From: Lentzea cavernae
GTDB taxonomy: Bacteria; Actinomycetota; Actinomycetes; Mycobacteriales; Pseudonocardiaceae
Direction: 5' to 3'
Length of the DNA stretch: 64,000 nucleotides
Assembly (NCBI RefSeq): GCF_014653695.1
Contig: NZ_BNAR01000003.1
Location: 701,528 to 765,527 of the forward strand
Shown: positions 32,123 through 41,478 of the stretch, one piece after another
How positions within the stretch are numbered: the first letter of the stretch is position 1
How the letters are laid out: every line of letters starts with the position of its first letter
Position numbers and translations under genes: made by a program
The notes under the pieces: model-generated
What the model was told of the DNA's origin: nothing
What the model saw: only the letters and a program-made list of their open reading frames with translations
Databases searched by the model: none

Positions 32123-32947
32123 TCAGACAGTCACACCGCGAGCGTTCAACCACGTGAGCGGGTTGATCTTCTGGCCGTCCGGGTTCCACACCTCGAAGTG
32201 CAGGTGGGGGCCGGTGGAGAAGCCGCGGTTGCCCATGCGGGCGATCTGCTGGCCCGCCTTGACCTGCTGGCCTTCGCGGACGCCGATGGTGTCCATGTGG
32301 CCGTAGACGGTGATGGTGCCGTCGGAGTGCTGCACGCGGACCCAGAGGCCGAAGCCGGAGGCGGGGCCTGCCTCGAGGATGACGCCGTCTGCGGCGGAGA
32401 CGATTGGGGTGCCGATGGGGCCCGCGATGTCGATGCCGAGGTGCATGGTGCCCCAGCGGCCGCCGTAGCCGGAGGTGAACTCGCCGGCGGCGGGGCGGAC
32501 GAACTTCGGGCGCTTCTTCTCGGCCTCGGCGACCTCGCGCTCGGTGGTGAGCTGCTGGCTGCGCAGGAGCTTGGCCGCTTCGGCGGAGCCCTCGGCCGTG
32601 GTCTTGGAGACCGCGAGGATCTGCGGGGCGGAGGCGGTGTCGCCGCCCATGCCGTCGAACGTGGCGGCGCCATCGGAGTGGTTCGCGAGTTGGACGTCCG
32701 CGCTGTCGTCAGCGGCGGCCTGTCCGATCTGGCCCGCGCCTGCTGCGGCGAAGGCGCCTACTGCGACGGCGGCGACGACGATGCGTCCGCGAAGCGCCGA
32801 CGGTGGCGGGGGGAGCCGGTGAGAGCTGACCGGGCGCACTGATGCACGGTCGACTGCCTCTTCAAGCGCAGCACTGCGTTCATGGCCGCCGGGGGAGCGG
32901 TGGTGACTCAAAGCTTGCCCTTCCGCCTTCGGGGAGCCTGGTCGCAT
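32123..32947 (-). CDS. M23-family metallopeptidase (murein hydrolase)
   Basis: A 274-residue protein with an N-terminal membrane/signal segment (RGRIVVAAVAVGAFAAAGAG, about 53-72), a helical linker (TTEREVAEAEKKRPKF) and a C-terminal LytM domain. Zinc ligands are visible in TMHLGIDIAG (HxxxD) and GPHLHFEVWNP (HxH); catalytic His is in VYGHMD. It cuts peptide cross-links in peptidoglycan. It corresponds in position to M. tuberculosis Rv0950c between uvrD1 and sucC. The start at 32947 gives a long cytoplasmic tail; a shorter start is possible. Confidence 0.88.
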   Translation of the reverse strand: MRPGSPKAEGQALSHHRSPGGHERSAALEEAVDRASVRPVSSHRLPPPPSALRGRIVVAAVAVGAFAAAGAGQIGQAAADDSADVQLANHSDGAATFDGMGGDTASAPQILAVSKTTAEGSAEAAKLLRSQQLTTEREVAEAEKKRPKFVRPAAGEFTSGYGGRWGTMHLGIDIAGPIGTPIVSAADGVILEAGPASGFGLWVRVQHSDGTITVYGHMDTIGVREGQQVKAGQQIARMGNRGFSTGPHLHFEVWNPDGQKINPLTWLNARGVTV

Positions 32948-33120
32948 GGACTGCCGGGCGGGGGATTCCCGGTGAGTCAGGATTCGGGGTTCTGACTCGG
33001 TGTCCTTCTGTGATCAGACCGTGACAACGGACCGGGGGACTGTAACGACGGGAAGCCTCAGAGGGCAAACCCCAGTTCGTTACGTCCTCCCAATGGGCGG
33101 CCACCAGCGGGTTTTATCTG

Positions 33121-34101
33121 TCAACTGTGACGGTCGGTCATGCCGGACGGCGGAAACGCCTCACCGCCAGCGGCGATGGGGTGAGTTGACAAGTCATCCG
33201 ATCGGGTGATGGCAGTCACAACGACGTGAAGAGTCCTCGTGTCAACAGGCAAAGAAAGGTGACCTGAATCACGTATCTGGTGCTCTTCGACGAGCAACGA
33301 CGAGTGCTCCAGCCGGGCGTTGCGCTGGGGGACGATGACCTGATCCATCTCCGACCAGACCACGACGAAGCGCGTGCGGCACGGGCGGCAGGGCTCGGCG
33401 AGTTCGGCCAGGAGTTCGGAGCCCGGCCGCAGCTGCCGGGTCAGCGGAGTCGGCAGCAAATACGCGGCGAGCGTGCCGTTGTGAGGCGTTCCCAGTGTTA
33501 CGAGTGTGCGAACGCGTGAGTCACCGTGCAGCCGTTGTACGTAGTACCTGGCAATGAGCCCGCCGAGCGAATGGCCGACCACGTGCACCTGATCGGAACC
33601 GGTCTGCTCGCAGATCCGCTCGATGTGCGCGCCCAGCAAGGCGGCCGAACGGCGGACGTCACCGGTCAACGCCGTCAGCACGCTGTAGTTGATGGCGTGA
33701 ACCACCCCGAAGCCCCGCCTTCGCAGTGCCCCCGACAGCACCGCGAAGGCGGAGCGGTTGTCCCCGATGCCATGCACCAACACGATCGGGGTGCCCGCGG
33801 CCTCCATGGCCGAAACCACCAGGCCACGCTGCATCGGGGGCAGGCCGTCGGTGCGGTAGTGCCGGTACTGGCCGTCCGGGCGCAGCTGCTCGGTGATGGC
33901 GCCCCACGGGTAGAGCACCGCGTGGGCAGTCAGCCAGGCCGCCTCCATCGCGACCCCGCGCATCCCGCCGGGCGTGACCATCGCCCGCAGCGCCACCTTC
34001 ACTTCCTCCGCGACGTCGCGGGCGGTGTGGACGCCCCATCCGGCGCGGTCGAGAGCAGCGTCGGTCAGACGCGTGATCCACGACCGGCCCGTGTCGCTCA
34101 T
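33121..34101 (-). CDS. Alpha/beta-hydrolase, triacylglycerol-lipase-like
   Basis: A 326-residue serine hydrolase. IVLVHGIGDNRSAF supplies the oxyanion region, VHVVGHSLGGLIARYYVQRL the nucleophile Ser, WSEMDQVIVP the Asp and RDSGHLSLP the His of the triad. The build is that of PGAP1/LipA-type bacterial lipases. There is no clear signal peptide, so it is probably cytoplasmic or membrane-associated. The ATG at 34101 is used; an in-frame GTG at 34128 is nine codons upstream. Neither has a Shine-Dalgarno. Confidence 0.8.
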   Translation of the reverse strand: MSDTGRSWITRLTDAALDRAGWGVHTARDVAEEVKVALRAMVTPGGMRGVAMEAAWLTAHAVLYPWGAITEQLRPDGQYRHYRTDGLPPMQRGLVVSAMEAAGTPIVLVHGIGDNRSAFAVLSGALRRRGFGVVHAINYSVLTALTGDVRRSAALLGAHIERICEQTGSDQVHVVGHSLGGLIARYYVQRLHGDSRVRTLVTLGTPHNGTLAAYLLPTPLTRQLRPGSELLAELAEPCRPCRTRFVVVWSEMDQVIVPQRNARLEHSSLLVEEHQIRDSGHLSLPVDTRTLHVVVTAITRSDDLSTHPIAAGGEAFPPSGMTDRHS

Positions 34102-34226
34102 GTGAGCGACGTTAAGTGATGAAGTCACGCACCAGGACTACCCGGCGGATGTTTTCCACATGCGAACGAAATTCATCTCAGTAGGCCCCACGTGACCCTT
34201 TCCCTCTATTGCTAGGTTCGCCCGCG

Positions 34227-35906
34227 ATGACTCGCACCGAGCTCGAGAACCAGACCCCTGCGGCCGCCAGGCTGCGCACGTCGTGGGCCCTCGCCGCGGC
34301 AGGCTCCCTCCTGCTGGCCCTGGGCCCGCTGCTCGGCGTGGTCGACGGCGCGGAACCCGCCTTCACGTCGTGGCCGCTGCTCGCCCTGCTGGCGCTGTTG
34401 CCGCCGGTCGTCGCGGGCGTGCTGCTGATGCGCGGCCGCCCGTTCGTGGCGGCGGGGCTGATCGCCGCGGCCGGCGTCTTCGCGGTGGGCCGGCTGCTGA
34501 GCGACCTGCTGATCGTCTTCGACGCGATGGAGGTGGCGCGGCCGGAGCTGTTCCGGCCGACGACCCTCGTCGCCGTCACCCCGTCCACGGGCGTGTGGCT
34601 GCTGGTCGCCGGGCACGTGCTGGTCATCGCCGGTGGTGCGCTCGCCGCGGGCCGGGCAGGCATGCCCGCGGACGAGTCGGAGCCCCCGACCCTGGTGGCC
34701 CTGCCCGTGCTCATCGCCGCGGTGGCCACCGTCGGGCTGCTGGGCAAGCCGTTCGTCTCCGCGGACCCGTTCCAGCTCGACCGCGGGCCGTGGGACCTGC
34801 CGGTGCTCGGCCTGGTCGGCGGACTGCTGATCGCCCTGGCCGCGCCCCTGGCCACCGCTCTCGCCGCCAGCTCGCCCGACCCGGACACCCGCGAGGGCGG
34901 CACGCTCGGCGTCTCGCTCTCCCTGCTGGCCGTGGTGCTGCCGCCGCTGGTCGTGACCGCGACCGCACCGGGCCTGGGAGTGGCGGCCGGCCCGCTGATC
35001 GCGTTGTTCGCCGCGCTCGCGCTGCCCGTCGTGCCCCTGCTGGCCAGGCTGGTGCGGCTGTGGAGCGGCAAGCGCGACTCCACGCGCGACCTCGCTCTGC
35101 CGTCCGTTCAGCGCATGCACGTGGCGGCGGGTGTCTTCAGCGTTCTCGCCGCCGTCGCGATCCTGCTCGGCACGGTTCTCCCGCAGCTCGTCCTCACGAC
35201 GGGCGGCGCGGCCCCCGGACTGGCGTCGGCGAACCTCCTCTGGCCCGCCGGCCTGGCGTTCGCGGTGATCGGCTGCGCCCTGTTCGTCCCGTCCGTCGCC
35301 GGTGCCGTCCGCCCCGCCCTGCTCTTCGGGTACTTCGCGATGCAGCTCGCCGCGGCGGGCGCCGTCGAGCCGGTGCTGGCCGCGAACCAGGCCGGGATCG
35401 CGCAGCCGGGCGCCGGCTTCTGGCTGATGGTCGTCGAGTTCCCGCTGGGCCTGCTCGCGCTGATCTGCGCGGGTCTGGCCGGCGCCGTCGAGCGGGAGGA
35501 CACCGACGCCGGCAAGCGGCAGGAGGTGCCGGTGGCCGAACTGGGCGCGGTGCTGCTGGCCGGGCTCTTCACGGTGGGCGCGTTCGCGTTGCCGACGGTG
35601 CGCGGCGACGGCTACACGGCGCCCACGCTGGTGCCGGACAGCGACCCGGTCGTCTCCGTGGTGCTGCTCTCCTGCCTGCTGTGGCTGATCGTCGGCGCGG
35701 TGGTCGCACTCCGGTCGCGGCCCGCTCGCGGGGCCGGGGTGTTCGCGGGCGCCGCGCTGCTGCTCGGCGTGCGCGCGCTGGAGCTGCCGCTGACGGGGGA
35801 CAAGGTGGCGGGTGCCACGGCCGCGCCCGGCACGTGGCTGGCGCTCGCGGCCGTGGTCGCTCTCGTGGCCGCGGCCGGTCTCATGGGTGCTCGCTCGACG
35901 CGCTGA
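34227..35906 (+). CDS. Large multi-pass membrane protein of unknown function
   Basis: A 559-residue protein, almost all hydrophobic, with about 14 to 16 predicted helices, short loops and very high Ala/Leu/Val content. No transport or catalytic motif is recognised. TAGGTT at 34213-34218 lies 8 bases before the ATG at 34227, consistent with a leaderless mRNA; no Shine-Dalgarno is seen. It sits alone between the divergent lipase gene and sucC. Such proteins are conserved in Pseudonocardiaceae next to sucCD but uncharacterised as far as I know. Confidence 0.7.
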   Translation: MTRTELENQTPAAARLRTSWALAAAGSLLLALGPLLGVVDGAEPAFTSWPLLALLALLPPVVAGVLLMRGRPFVAAGLIAAAGVFAVGRLLSDLLIVFDAMEVARPELFRPTTLVAVTPSTGVWLLVAGHVLVIAGGALAAGRAGMPADESEPPTLVALPVLIAAVATVGLLGKPFVSADPFQLDRGPWDLPVLGLVGGLLIALAAPLATALAASSPDPDTREGGTLGVSLSLLAVVLPPLVVTATAPGLGVAAGPLIALFAALALPVVPLLARLVRLWSGKRDSTRDLALPSVQRMHVAAGVFSVLAAVAILLGTVLPQLVLTTGGAAPGLASANLLWPAGLAFAVIGCALFVPSVAGAVRPALLFGYFAMQLAAAGAVEPVLAANQAGIAQPGAGFWLMVVEFPLGLLALICAGLAGAVEREDTDAGKRQEVPVAELGAVLLAGLFTVGAFALPTVRGDGYTAPTLVPDSDPVVSVVLLSCLLWLIVGAVVALRSRPARGAGVFAGAALLLGVRALELPLTGDKVAGATAAPGTWLALAAVVALVAAAGLMGARSTR

Positions 35907-36118
35907 AACGTGACGTAGAGGCGCTTTGCTCTGTATCGCGCGCACGTGCGTGATCGACCTCACCGCCGTTGAGACCGACCTCACCGGTGGTGACGTGCGA
36001 GCGGTACCCGCAGGTCGATAGTGTCTGGGCCCAGCCGCGTCAAGTGGGTTCGCTTGGCCCCTTGAGGACCACCCAGGCGCGGTGTTGTGTTCCGACACCG
36101 ACGTCGCAGGAGACCCGA

Positions 36119-37285
36119 GTGGACCTGTACGAATACCAGGCGAAGGACCTCTTCGCCGCCCACGGCGTCCCGGTACTGCCGGGCGATGTGGCCACCAACC
36201 CCGCCGACGCCAAAGCCATCGCCGCGAAGTTCGGCCAGGCCGTCGTCGTCAAGGCCCAGGTCAAGACCGGCGGCCGCGGCAAGGCCGGTGGTGTGAAGCT
36301 CGCTTCCACCCCGGAGGAGACCGAGGAGAAGGCGACCGCCATCCTCGGCCTCGACATCAAGGGGCACATCGTTCACCGCGTTCTGGTGACGCCCGCCTCC
36401 GACATCGCGGAGGAGTACTACTTCTCCTTCCTGCTCGACCGCGCCAACCGCACCTTCCTCGCCATGGCGAGCGTCGAGGGCGGCATGGACATCGAGGAGG
36501 TCGCCGCGACCAAGCCCGAGGCCCTCGCGAAGATCGCCATCGACGCCATCAAGGGCGTCGACGTGGCCAAGGCGACCGAGATCGCCGACGCCGCGAACTT
36601 CCCGGCCGAGGTCAAGGACCAGGTCGTCGACACCATCGTGAAGCTCTGGGAGACCTTCGTCTCCGAGGATGCCACGCTGGTCGAGGTCAACCCGCTGGTC
36701 CGCGACCCGCAGGGCAAGATCGTCGCGCTCGACGGCAAGGTCACGCTCGACGAGAACGCCGACTTCCGCCACCCGGCCCACGCCGAGCTGGTCGACAAGG
36801 CCGCTGAGAACCCCCTCGAGGCGAAGGCCAAGGAGAAGGGCCTCAACTACGTCAAGCTCGACGGCGAGGTCGGCATCATCGGAAACGGTGCCGGTCTGGT
36901 CATGTCGACGCTGGACGTCGTCGCGTACGCCGGTGAGCAGTACGGCGTGAAGCCCGCGAACTTCCTCGACATCGGTGGCGGCGCGTCCGCCGAGGTCATG
37001 GCCAACGGCCTGGACGTCATCCTCGGCGACGAGGCCGTCCGCTCGGTCTTCGTCAACGTCTTCGGCGGCATCACCGCGTGCGACGCCGTGGCCAACGGCA
37101 TCGTGAAGGCGCTGGAGATCCTCGGCGACTCGGCCACCAAGCCGCTCGTCGTCCGCCTGGACGGCAACAACGTGGAGGAGGGCCGCGCGATCCTCGCCGA
37201 GGCCAACCACCCGCTGGTGACCGTTGTCGACACGATGGACAACGCGGCCGCCAAGGCCGCCGAGCTCGCGGCTGCGGGGGTCTGA
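36119..37285 (+). CDS. sucC: Succinyl-CoA synthetase (ADP-forming) beta subunit
   Basis: A 388-residue SucC. Its start ([18 protein letters not shown]) is the family N-terminus, and the GTG at 36119 has AGGAG 6 bases upstream. ATP-grasp features are [20 protein letters not shown] and [33 protein letters not shown] begins the ligase domain. With SucD it makes succinate, ATP and CoA from succinyl-CoA in the TCA cycle. It is followed by sucD after 5 bases. Confidence 0.97.
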   Translation: MDLYEYQAKDLFAAHGVPVLPGDVATNPADAKAIAAKFGQAVVVKAQVKTGGRGKAGGVKLASTPEETEEKATAILGLDIKGHIVHRVLVTPASDIAEEYYFSFLLDRANRTFLAMASVEGGMDIEEVAATKPEALAKIAIDAIKGVDVAKATEIADAANFPAEVKDQVVDTIVKLWETFVSEDATLVEVNPLVRDPQGKIVALDGKVTLDENADFRHPAHAELVDKAAENPLEAKAKEKGLNYVKLDGEVGIIGNGAGLVMSTLDVVAYAGEQYGVKPANFLDIGGGASAEVMANGLDVILGDEAVRSVFVNVFGGITACDAVANGIVKALEILGDSATKPLVVRLDGNNVEEGRAILAEANHPLVTVVDTMDNAAAKAAELAAAGV

Positions 37286-37290
37286 GTCAG

Positions 37291-38178
37291 ATGGCTATCT
37301 TCCTCAACGAGAACAGCAAGGTCATCGTCCAGGGCATGACCGGTGCCGAGGGCACCAAGCACACCAAGCGCATGCTCGCGTCCGGCACGAACATCGTCGG
37401 TGGCGTGAACCCGCGCAAGGCGGGCGAGAAGGTCGACTTCGACGGCACCGTCCTCCCGGTCTTCGGCACCGTCAAGGAGGCCATGGAGGCCACCGGCGCG
37501 AACGTGACCGTGATCTTCGTCCCGCCGGCCTTCTCGAAGGCCGCCGTGGTCGAGGCGATCGACGCCGAGATCGAGCTGGCCGTCGTCATCACCGAGGGCA
37601 TCCCGGTGCACGACACCGCCTACTTCTGGGCGCACGCCGTCGCAACGGGCCACAAGACCCGCATCATCGGCCCGAACTGCCCCGGCATCATCAGCCCCGG
37701 CAAGTCCAACGCCGGCATCATCCCCGCGAACATCGCGGGCAGCGGCAAGATCGGCCTCGTGTCGAAGTCGGGCACGCTGACCTACCAGATGATGCACGAG
37801 CTGCGGGACTTCGGTTTCTCCACCGCGATCGGCATCGGTGGCGACCCGATCATCGGCACCACGCACATCGACGCCCTGGAGGCCTTCGAGGCCGACGAGG
37901 AGACCGTCGCGATCGTGATGATCGGTGAGATCGGTGGCGACGCCGAGGAGCGCGCGGCCGCGTACATCAAGGAGAACGTGACCAAGCCGGTCGTCGGCTA
38001 CGTCGCGGGCTTCACCGCTCCCGAGGGCAAGACCATGGGCCACGCCGGCGCCATCGTCTCGGGCTCGGCGGGCACCGCGCAGGCGAAGAAGGAGGCCCTC
38101 GAGGCCGCCGGCGTCAAGGTCGGCAAGACGCCGTCCGAGACCGCCGACCTGATGCGCGAGATCATGCAGGGCCTCTGA
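37291..38178 (+). CDS. sucD: Succinyl-CoA synthetase (ADP-forming) alpha subunit
   Basis: A 295-residue SucD. The N-terminal CoA-binding Rossmann fold has [19 protein letters not shown], then [12 protein letters not shown] and [12 protein letters not shown]; the active-site phosphohistidine is in [10 protein letters not shown]. It is the partner of SucC in the TCA cycle and completes a two-gene operon closed by a strong terminator at 38275. Confidence 0.97.
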   Translation: MAIFLNENSKVIVQGMTGAEGTKHTKRMLASGTNIVGGVNPRKAGEKVDFDGTVLPVFGTVKEAMEATGANVTVIFVPPAFSKAAVVEAIDAEIELAVVITEGIPVHDTAYFWAHAVATGHKTRIIGPNCPGIISPGKSNAGIIPANIAGSGKIGLVSKSGTLTYQMMHELRDFGFSTAIGIGGDPIIGTTHIDALEAFEADEETVAIVMIGEIGGDAEERAAAYIKENVTKPVVGYVAGFTAPEGKTMGHAGAIVSGSAGTAQAKKEALEAAGVKVGKTPSETADLMREIMQGL

Positions 38179-38274
38179 CCTCGGCCTGAAGGCGGAAACC
38201 GGTGACGCCGGTTCCCGCCACCGGCGAATCCCGCTCCGGGGGACGTCCCGAGTGTCATGGCACGCAGAGCAACA

Positions 38275-38314
38275 CGAGGACCGGATTCCGAGTACTTTCG
38301 GAGTCCGGTCCTCG
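38275..38314 (+). terminator. Terminator of the sucCD operon
   Basis: A 17-bp stem with one G-T pair (CGAGGACCGGATTCCGA with TCGGAGTCCGGTCCTCG), a 6-base loop, followed by CTCCTTTGG. It lies 97 bases after the sucD stop. Confidence 0.85.
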
Positions 38315-38417
38315 CTCCTTTGGCGGAACCGGCATGATCGGTCCATCGTCTTAGTAGCGGGTGCAGAGCACTGCTAGCGTCACTCGACGCACCCTGGTTT
38401 GAGGAGGAGACCTCGAC

Positions 38418-39146
38418 ATGTCCGTGCCTTACGGCGCACCCCAGCAGCAGCCGCCGGGTCCGGCACAGCACCAGGCAGCGCCTTCGGCCCCTGGGGCCCC
38501 CGGTGCCAACAACATCAACCTGACCGTGATCCTCCCGCTGGTCGCGGCGGGTCTCGGCCTCGTCGCGTACTTCATCGCGTTCGCGGACGACGTCAGCAGC
38601 GGCAGCGTGACGTACCTGCTCGCGGCGGGTCTGCTCGCCGGCCTCTCGGTGCTCCCGAGCACCCCGAAGGGCTTCGTGCCGGTCGCCGCGATCCTGGCGG
38701 CCGTGCAGACCCTGCTGCAGCTGCAGGTCATCATCAAGTCCCCGTCCGTGCAGGGCCTGGACATCGTGCTGCTCATCGTCGCGCTGCTCGAGACGGCCGC
38801 GGTCGTGCTCGCGTTCCTGCTCGCCGAGGGCATCGTGAAGTTCGAGCCGAAGCCCGCGAACCCGTACGCGGGTCAGCAGCAGCAACAGGGGCAGCCGGGC
38901 GGCTGGAACCCGCAGTCCGGCGCGTTCCCGCAGCAGGGCCAGCACCCGCAGCACGGCGCCCCCCAGCAGGCCCCGCAGCAGCAGGCGCAGGGCCAGCAGT
39001 TCGGCCAGCAGCAGCAGTTCGGTCAGCAGCCGCAGCAGCCCGCACAGCCGGGGCAGCCGCCGCAGCAGACCAGCTTCATGCCGCAGCCGGGCCAGTTCGG
39101 CTCGCCGGGCACGCCGCCCGGCGGCTTCGGCGGACCGCAGCAGTAA
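38418..39146 (+). CDS. DUF5336 membrane protein (34-kDa antigen type)
   Basis: A 242-residue protein with a Pro/Gln-rich N-terminus, four helices (about 35-140, for example LTVILPLVAAGLGLVAYFIA) and a long Gln/Pro/Gly-rich C-terminal tail. This is the layout of Rv0954 (34-kDa antigen homologue), which occupies the same place after sucCD in mycobacteria and has been linked to cell division and cell envelope. The ATG has GGAGGAG 8 bases upstream. Its own terminator follows. Confidence 0.85.
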   Translation: MSVPYGAPQQQPPGPAQHQAAPSAPGAPGANNINLTVILPLVAAGLGLVAYFIAFADDVSSGSVTYLLAAGLLAGLSVLPSTPKGFVPVAAILAAVQTLLQLQVIIKSPSVQGLDIVLLIVALLETAAVVLAFLLAEGIVKFEPKPANPYAGQQQQQGQPGGWNPQSGAFPQQGQHPQHGAPQQAPQQQAQGQQFGQQQQFGQQPQQPAQPGQPPQQTSFMPQPGQFGSPGTPPGGFGGPQQ

Positions 39147-39167
39147 GGTCCGCACACCGTTCGACCT

Positions 39168-39201
39168 CAGGGGTGGTGCCGGTTCTCCGGTGCCACCCCT
39201 G
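39168..39201 (+). terminator. Terminator after the DUF5336 gene
   Basis: A 15-bp stem with two G-T pairs (CAGGGGTGGTGCCGG with CCGGTGCCACCCCTG), loop TTCT, 21 bases after the stop codon. Confidence 0.75.
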
Positions 39202-39258
39202 TCGTATGACCCGGCGTGCCTGCCCCGAATGGCCCAGGCGGCCTGACACAGTGGAGAA

Positions 39259-40815
39259 GTGCCCGTGCTGCAACGCGATGTGACCCGCGAGGTCAACACC
39301 GTGCGCCCACCGGAGTTCTCGCGGTCCGAACGCCTGCGCGTGCTCGTCGCCGCCGCGGTCGGGTCGGTGGTCGTCGGGTACGCCGCGGTCGCCGCCGTTC
39401 TCGCGCTGATCTCCGCGACGGCCACGTACGCCGAGTTCTCCACGTCAGGGGTGCTCAGCGCCGCCGCTCCCGCTTGGCTGGCGGCACACCACGTGCCGTT
39501 GCGCTTCGACTCGGGCCAGCTCGGCGTGCTGCCGTTGCTGCCCACGGCGTTGCTGATGCTGCTGATCGGCCGCACCGCCGCGGGCACCGCCGACCGCCTG
39601 GGCTTGTACGAACCGCTGCAGGTGCGCGGGGTCGTGCTCAGCATCGCCGGAGCGCACGCCGTCGTCGGCGGGGCGATCGCGCTGGTGATGGGTGAAGGTG
39701 TCGTGCGCGCCACACCAGCCGTGGCGTTCTTCGGGTGTGCTGCGGTGTCCGCGCTCGCGGCCACGCTCGGCGTCGCTCGCCGCTGCGGTCTGTACGAGGT
39801 GGTGTTCGACAAGCTCGACCCGGTGGCGCTGCACGGGCTGCGCGCCGGTTTCATGGCGTTGTTCGCGCTGGTCAGCGTCGGTTCGCTGGCGGTGGCGGCC
39901 GGGCTCGCCGCGTCGTGGCCGACGACCAGCGGGCTCTTCGCGGGCGCCGGGCCGTCGTTCGGCGTCGGCCTCGGCGTGTTCCTGCTGTGCCTCGCCTACC
40001 TGCCGAACGCGATCATCGCGGGCTTCTCCTACGTCGTGGGCGCCGGCTTCTCGATGGGCGGCGTCGAGGTCTCCCCGCTGCACTTCGTCGGCGGTCAGGT
40101 ACCCCCGGTGCCGCTGCTGGCGGCCATGCCGGAGCACGAGTTCGTGTGGAGTCCCGCCCTGCTGGCCGGTGGCGCGGTGATCGGCGTGCTCGTCGGCTGG
40201 ACCTGCCGCAAGGTGTCCGACCGGCCGACGTCACGGCTGCGCGCGGTGCTGGTGGCCGCGATCACGGCGGGCGTGGGCAGCCTCGTGCTCGCCGCGACGG
40301 CCGGTGGACGTCTCGCCGGCGGCGCGTTCGACCCCGTGACGGTGCCCGCGGGCCTGCTCGCGCTGGTCGTGGCGCTGTGGGTGCTGGTGCCGGGCGCGCT
40401 GGTGGCCTGGCTGGCCGGCAACCGGGCGAAGGCCGCGGTGGCCGCCGGCAGCACCGAGTTCGTGGAGCCGGACTACGACGAGGACGCCGAGGCAGCCGAC
40501 CCGGACGTGGTGTTCGAGGACGACGAGCTCACCGACCAGTTCGAGCAGCTCGAGGTCGTGGACGCCGACGAGTTCGAGGTCGACGAGGACCTCGAGGACG
40601 ACGACCACTACGACGAGGACGAGTACTACGAGGACGAGCCGGAAGACGTCGAGGACGCCGAAGACGTTGAGGCCGCAGAGGAAGACGACGCCGAACCGGA
40701 CGACGAATCGGACGGCGAGGAGGACCCCGCCGAGGAAGACGATCTCGACGCGGAGTTCGACGAGATGCTCGGCATGGAGCCGGAGGAGGACCTGGACGGC
40801 AAGCCGGGACGGTGA
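39259..40815 (+). CDS. DUF6350 membrane protein with acidic tail (Rv0955 type)
   Basis: A 518-residue protein: about ten membrane helices in the first 390 residues (for example RVLVAAAVGSVVVGYAAVA and YLPNAIIAGFSYVVGAGFS) and a very acidic cytoplasmic tail of about 120 residues dominated by Asp and Glu (for instance EVDEDLEDDDHYDEDEYYED). It corresponds to the cell-division membrane protein Rv0955 before purN in M. tuberculosis. GTG at 39259 is used; a GTG 14 codons later (39301) is an alternative. Substrate or partner unknown. Confidence 0.8.
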   Translation: MPVLQRDVTREVNTVRPPEFSRSERLRVLVAAAVGSVVVGYAAVAAVLALISATATYAEFSTSGVLSAAAPAWLAAHHVPLRFDSGQLGVLPLLPTALLMLLIGRTAAGTADRLGLYEPLQVRGVVLSIAGAHAVVGGAIALVMGEGVVRATPAVAFFGCAAVSALAATLGVARRCGLYEVVFDKLDPVALHGLRAGFMALFALVSVGSLAVAAGLAASWPTTSGLFAGAGPSFGVGLGVFLLCLAYLPNAIIAGFSYVVGAGFSMGGVEVSPLHFVGGQVPPVPLLAAMPEHEFVWSPALLAGGAVIGVLVGWTCRKVSDRPTSRLRAVLVAAITAGVGSLVLAATAGGRLAGGAFDPVTVPAGLLALVVALWVLVPGALVAWLAGNRAKAAVAAGSTEFVEPDYDEDAEAADPDVVFEDDELTDQFEQLEVVDADEFEVDEDLEDDDHYDEDEYYEDEPEDVEDAEDVEAAEEDDAEPDDESDGEEDPAEEDDLDAEFDEMLGMEPEEDLDGKPGR

Positions 40816-40860
40816 CGTCATAGGCTGCTCCTGAGCTGCTGCAACGACCAGGAGTAGACG

Positions 40861-41478
40861 CTGAGCACCGAACTTCGGCTTCCCACACCGGCGCGCGTCG
40901 TCGTACTCGTCTCCGGTTCCGGAACCCTCATGCAGGCCTTGCTGGACGCCGACCTCCCGATCGAGGTGGTGGCCGTCGGAGCCGACCGCGAGAACATCGA
41001 GGGCCTCAAGCGCGCCGAACGCGCCGGGGTGCCGCACTTCGCCGTGAAGCTGCGCGACCACGCCGACCGCACGGCCTGGGACGAGGCGCTGACGGAGGCC
41101 GTCGCGGCGCACGAGCCCGACCTGGTCGTGTCCGCCGGCTTCATGAAGATCATCGGCGAGCGGTTCCTCGCCCGCTTCGGCGGCCGGATGATCAACACGC
41201 ACCCCGCGCTGCTGCCGTCCTTCCCCGGCGCGCACGCCGTGCGTGACGCACTGGCCTACGGCGTGCACGTCACCGGATCGACGGTGCACCTGGTCGACGC
41301 GGGCGTCGACACCGGGCCGATCCTCGCGCAGGAGGCCGTGGTCGTCGAACCCGGCGACACCGAGGAAACGCTGCACGAACGCATCAAGGTCGTCGAACGC
41401 CGGCTGCTCGTCGAGACAGTCGGCCGACTCGCCCGCGAGGGCTGCACCGTGAACGGACGAAAGGTGAGCATTCCGTGA
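40861..41478 (+). CDS. purN: Phosphoribosylglycinamide formyltransferase
   Basis: A 205-residue PurN transferring a formyl group from 10-formyl-THF to GAR in purine synthesis. The Rossmann start [20 protein letters not shown], catalytic [13 protein letters not shown] (Asn, His) and [15 protein letters not shown] (Asp) are present. The only start that gives the family N-terminus is the CTG at 40861: an in-frame TAG at 40855 blocks anything earlier, there is no ATG, GTG or TTG until 40930, and AGGAG lies 6 bases before the CTG. Starting at the ATG (40930) would delete the first beta strand. The stop overlaps purH (GTGA). Confidence 0.9.
   Translation: MSTELRLPTPARVVVLVSGSGTLMQALLDADLPIEVVAVGADRENIEGLKRAERAGVPHFAVKLRDHADRTAWDEALTEAVAAHEPDLVVSAGFMKIIGERFLARFGGRMINTHPALLPSFPGAHAVRDALAYGVHVTGSTVHLVDAGVDTGPILAQEAVVVEPGDTEETLHERIKVVERRLLVETVGRLAREGCTVNGRKVSIP

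Noticed and set aside
32948..33120. ydaO-type (c-di-AMP) riboswitch before the M23 peptidase gene
   Set aside because: Expected by analogy with rpf/M23 genes of actinobacteria, but the conserved ydaO core segments are not present; only a small GAGTCAG/CTGACTC hairpin is seen.
34212..36098. 628-aa open frame on the minus strand opposite the large membrane protein gene
   Set aside because: Arg/His/Gln-rich antisense shadow of a high-GC gene; no family features, and the + strand frame has clear membrane helices.
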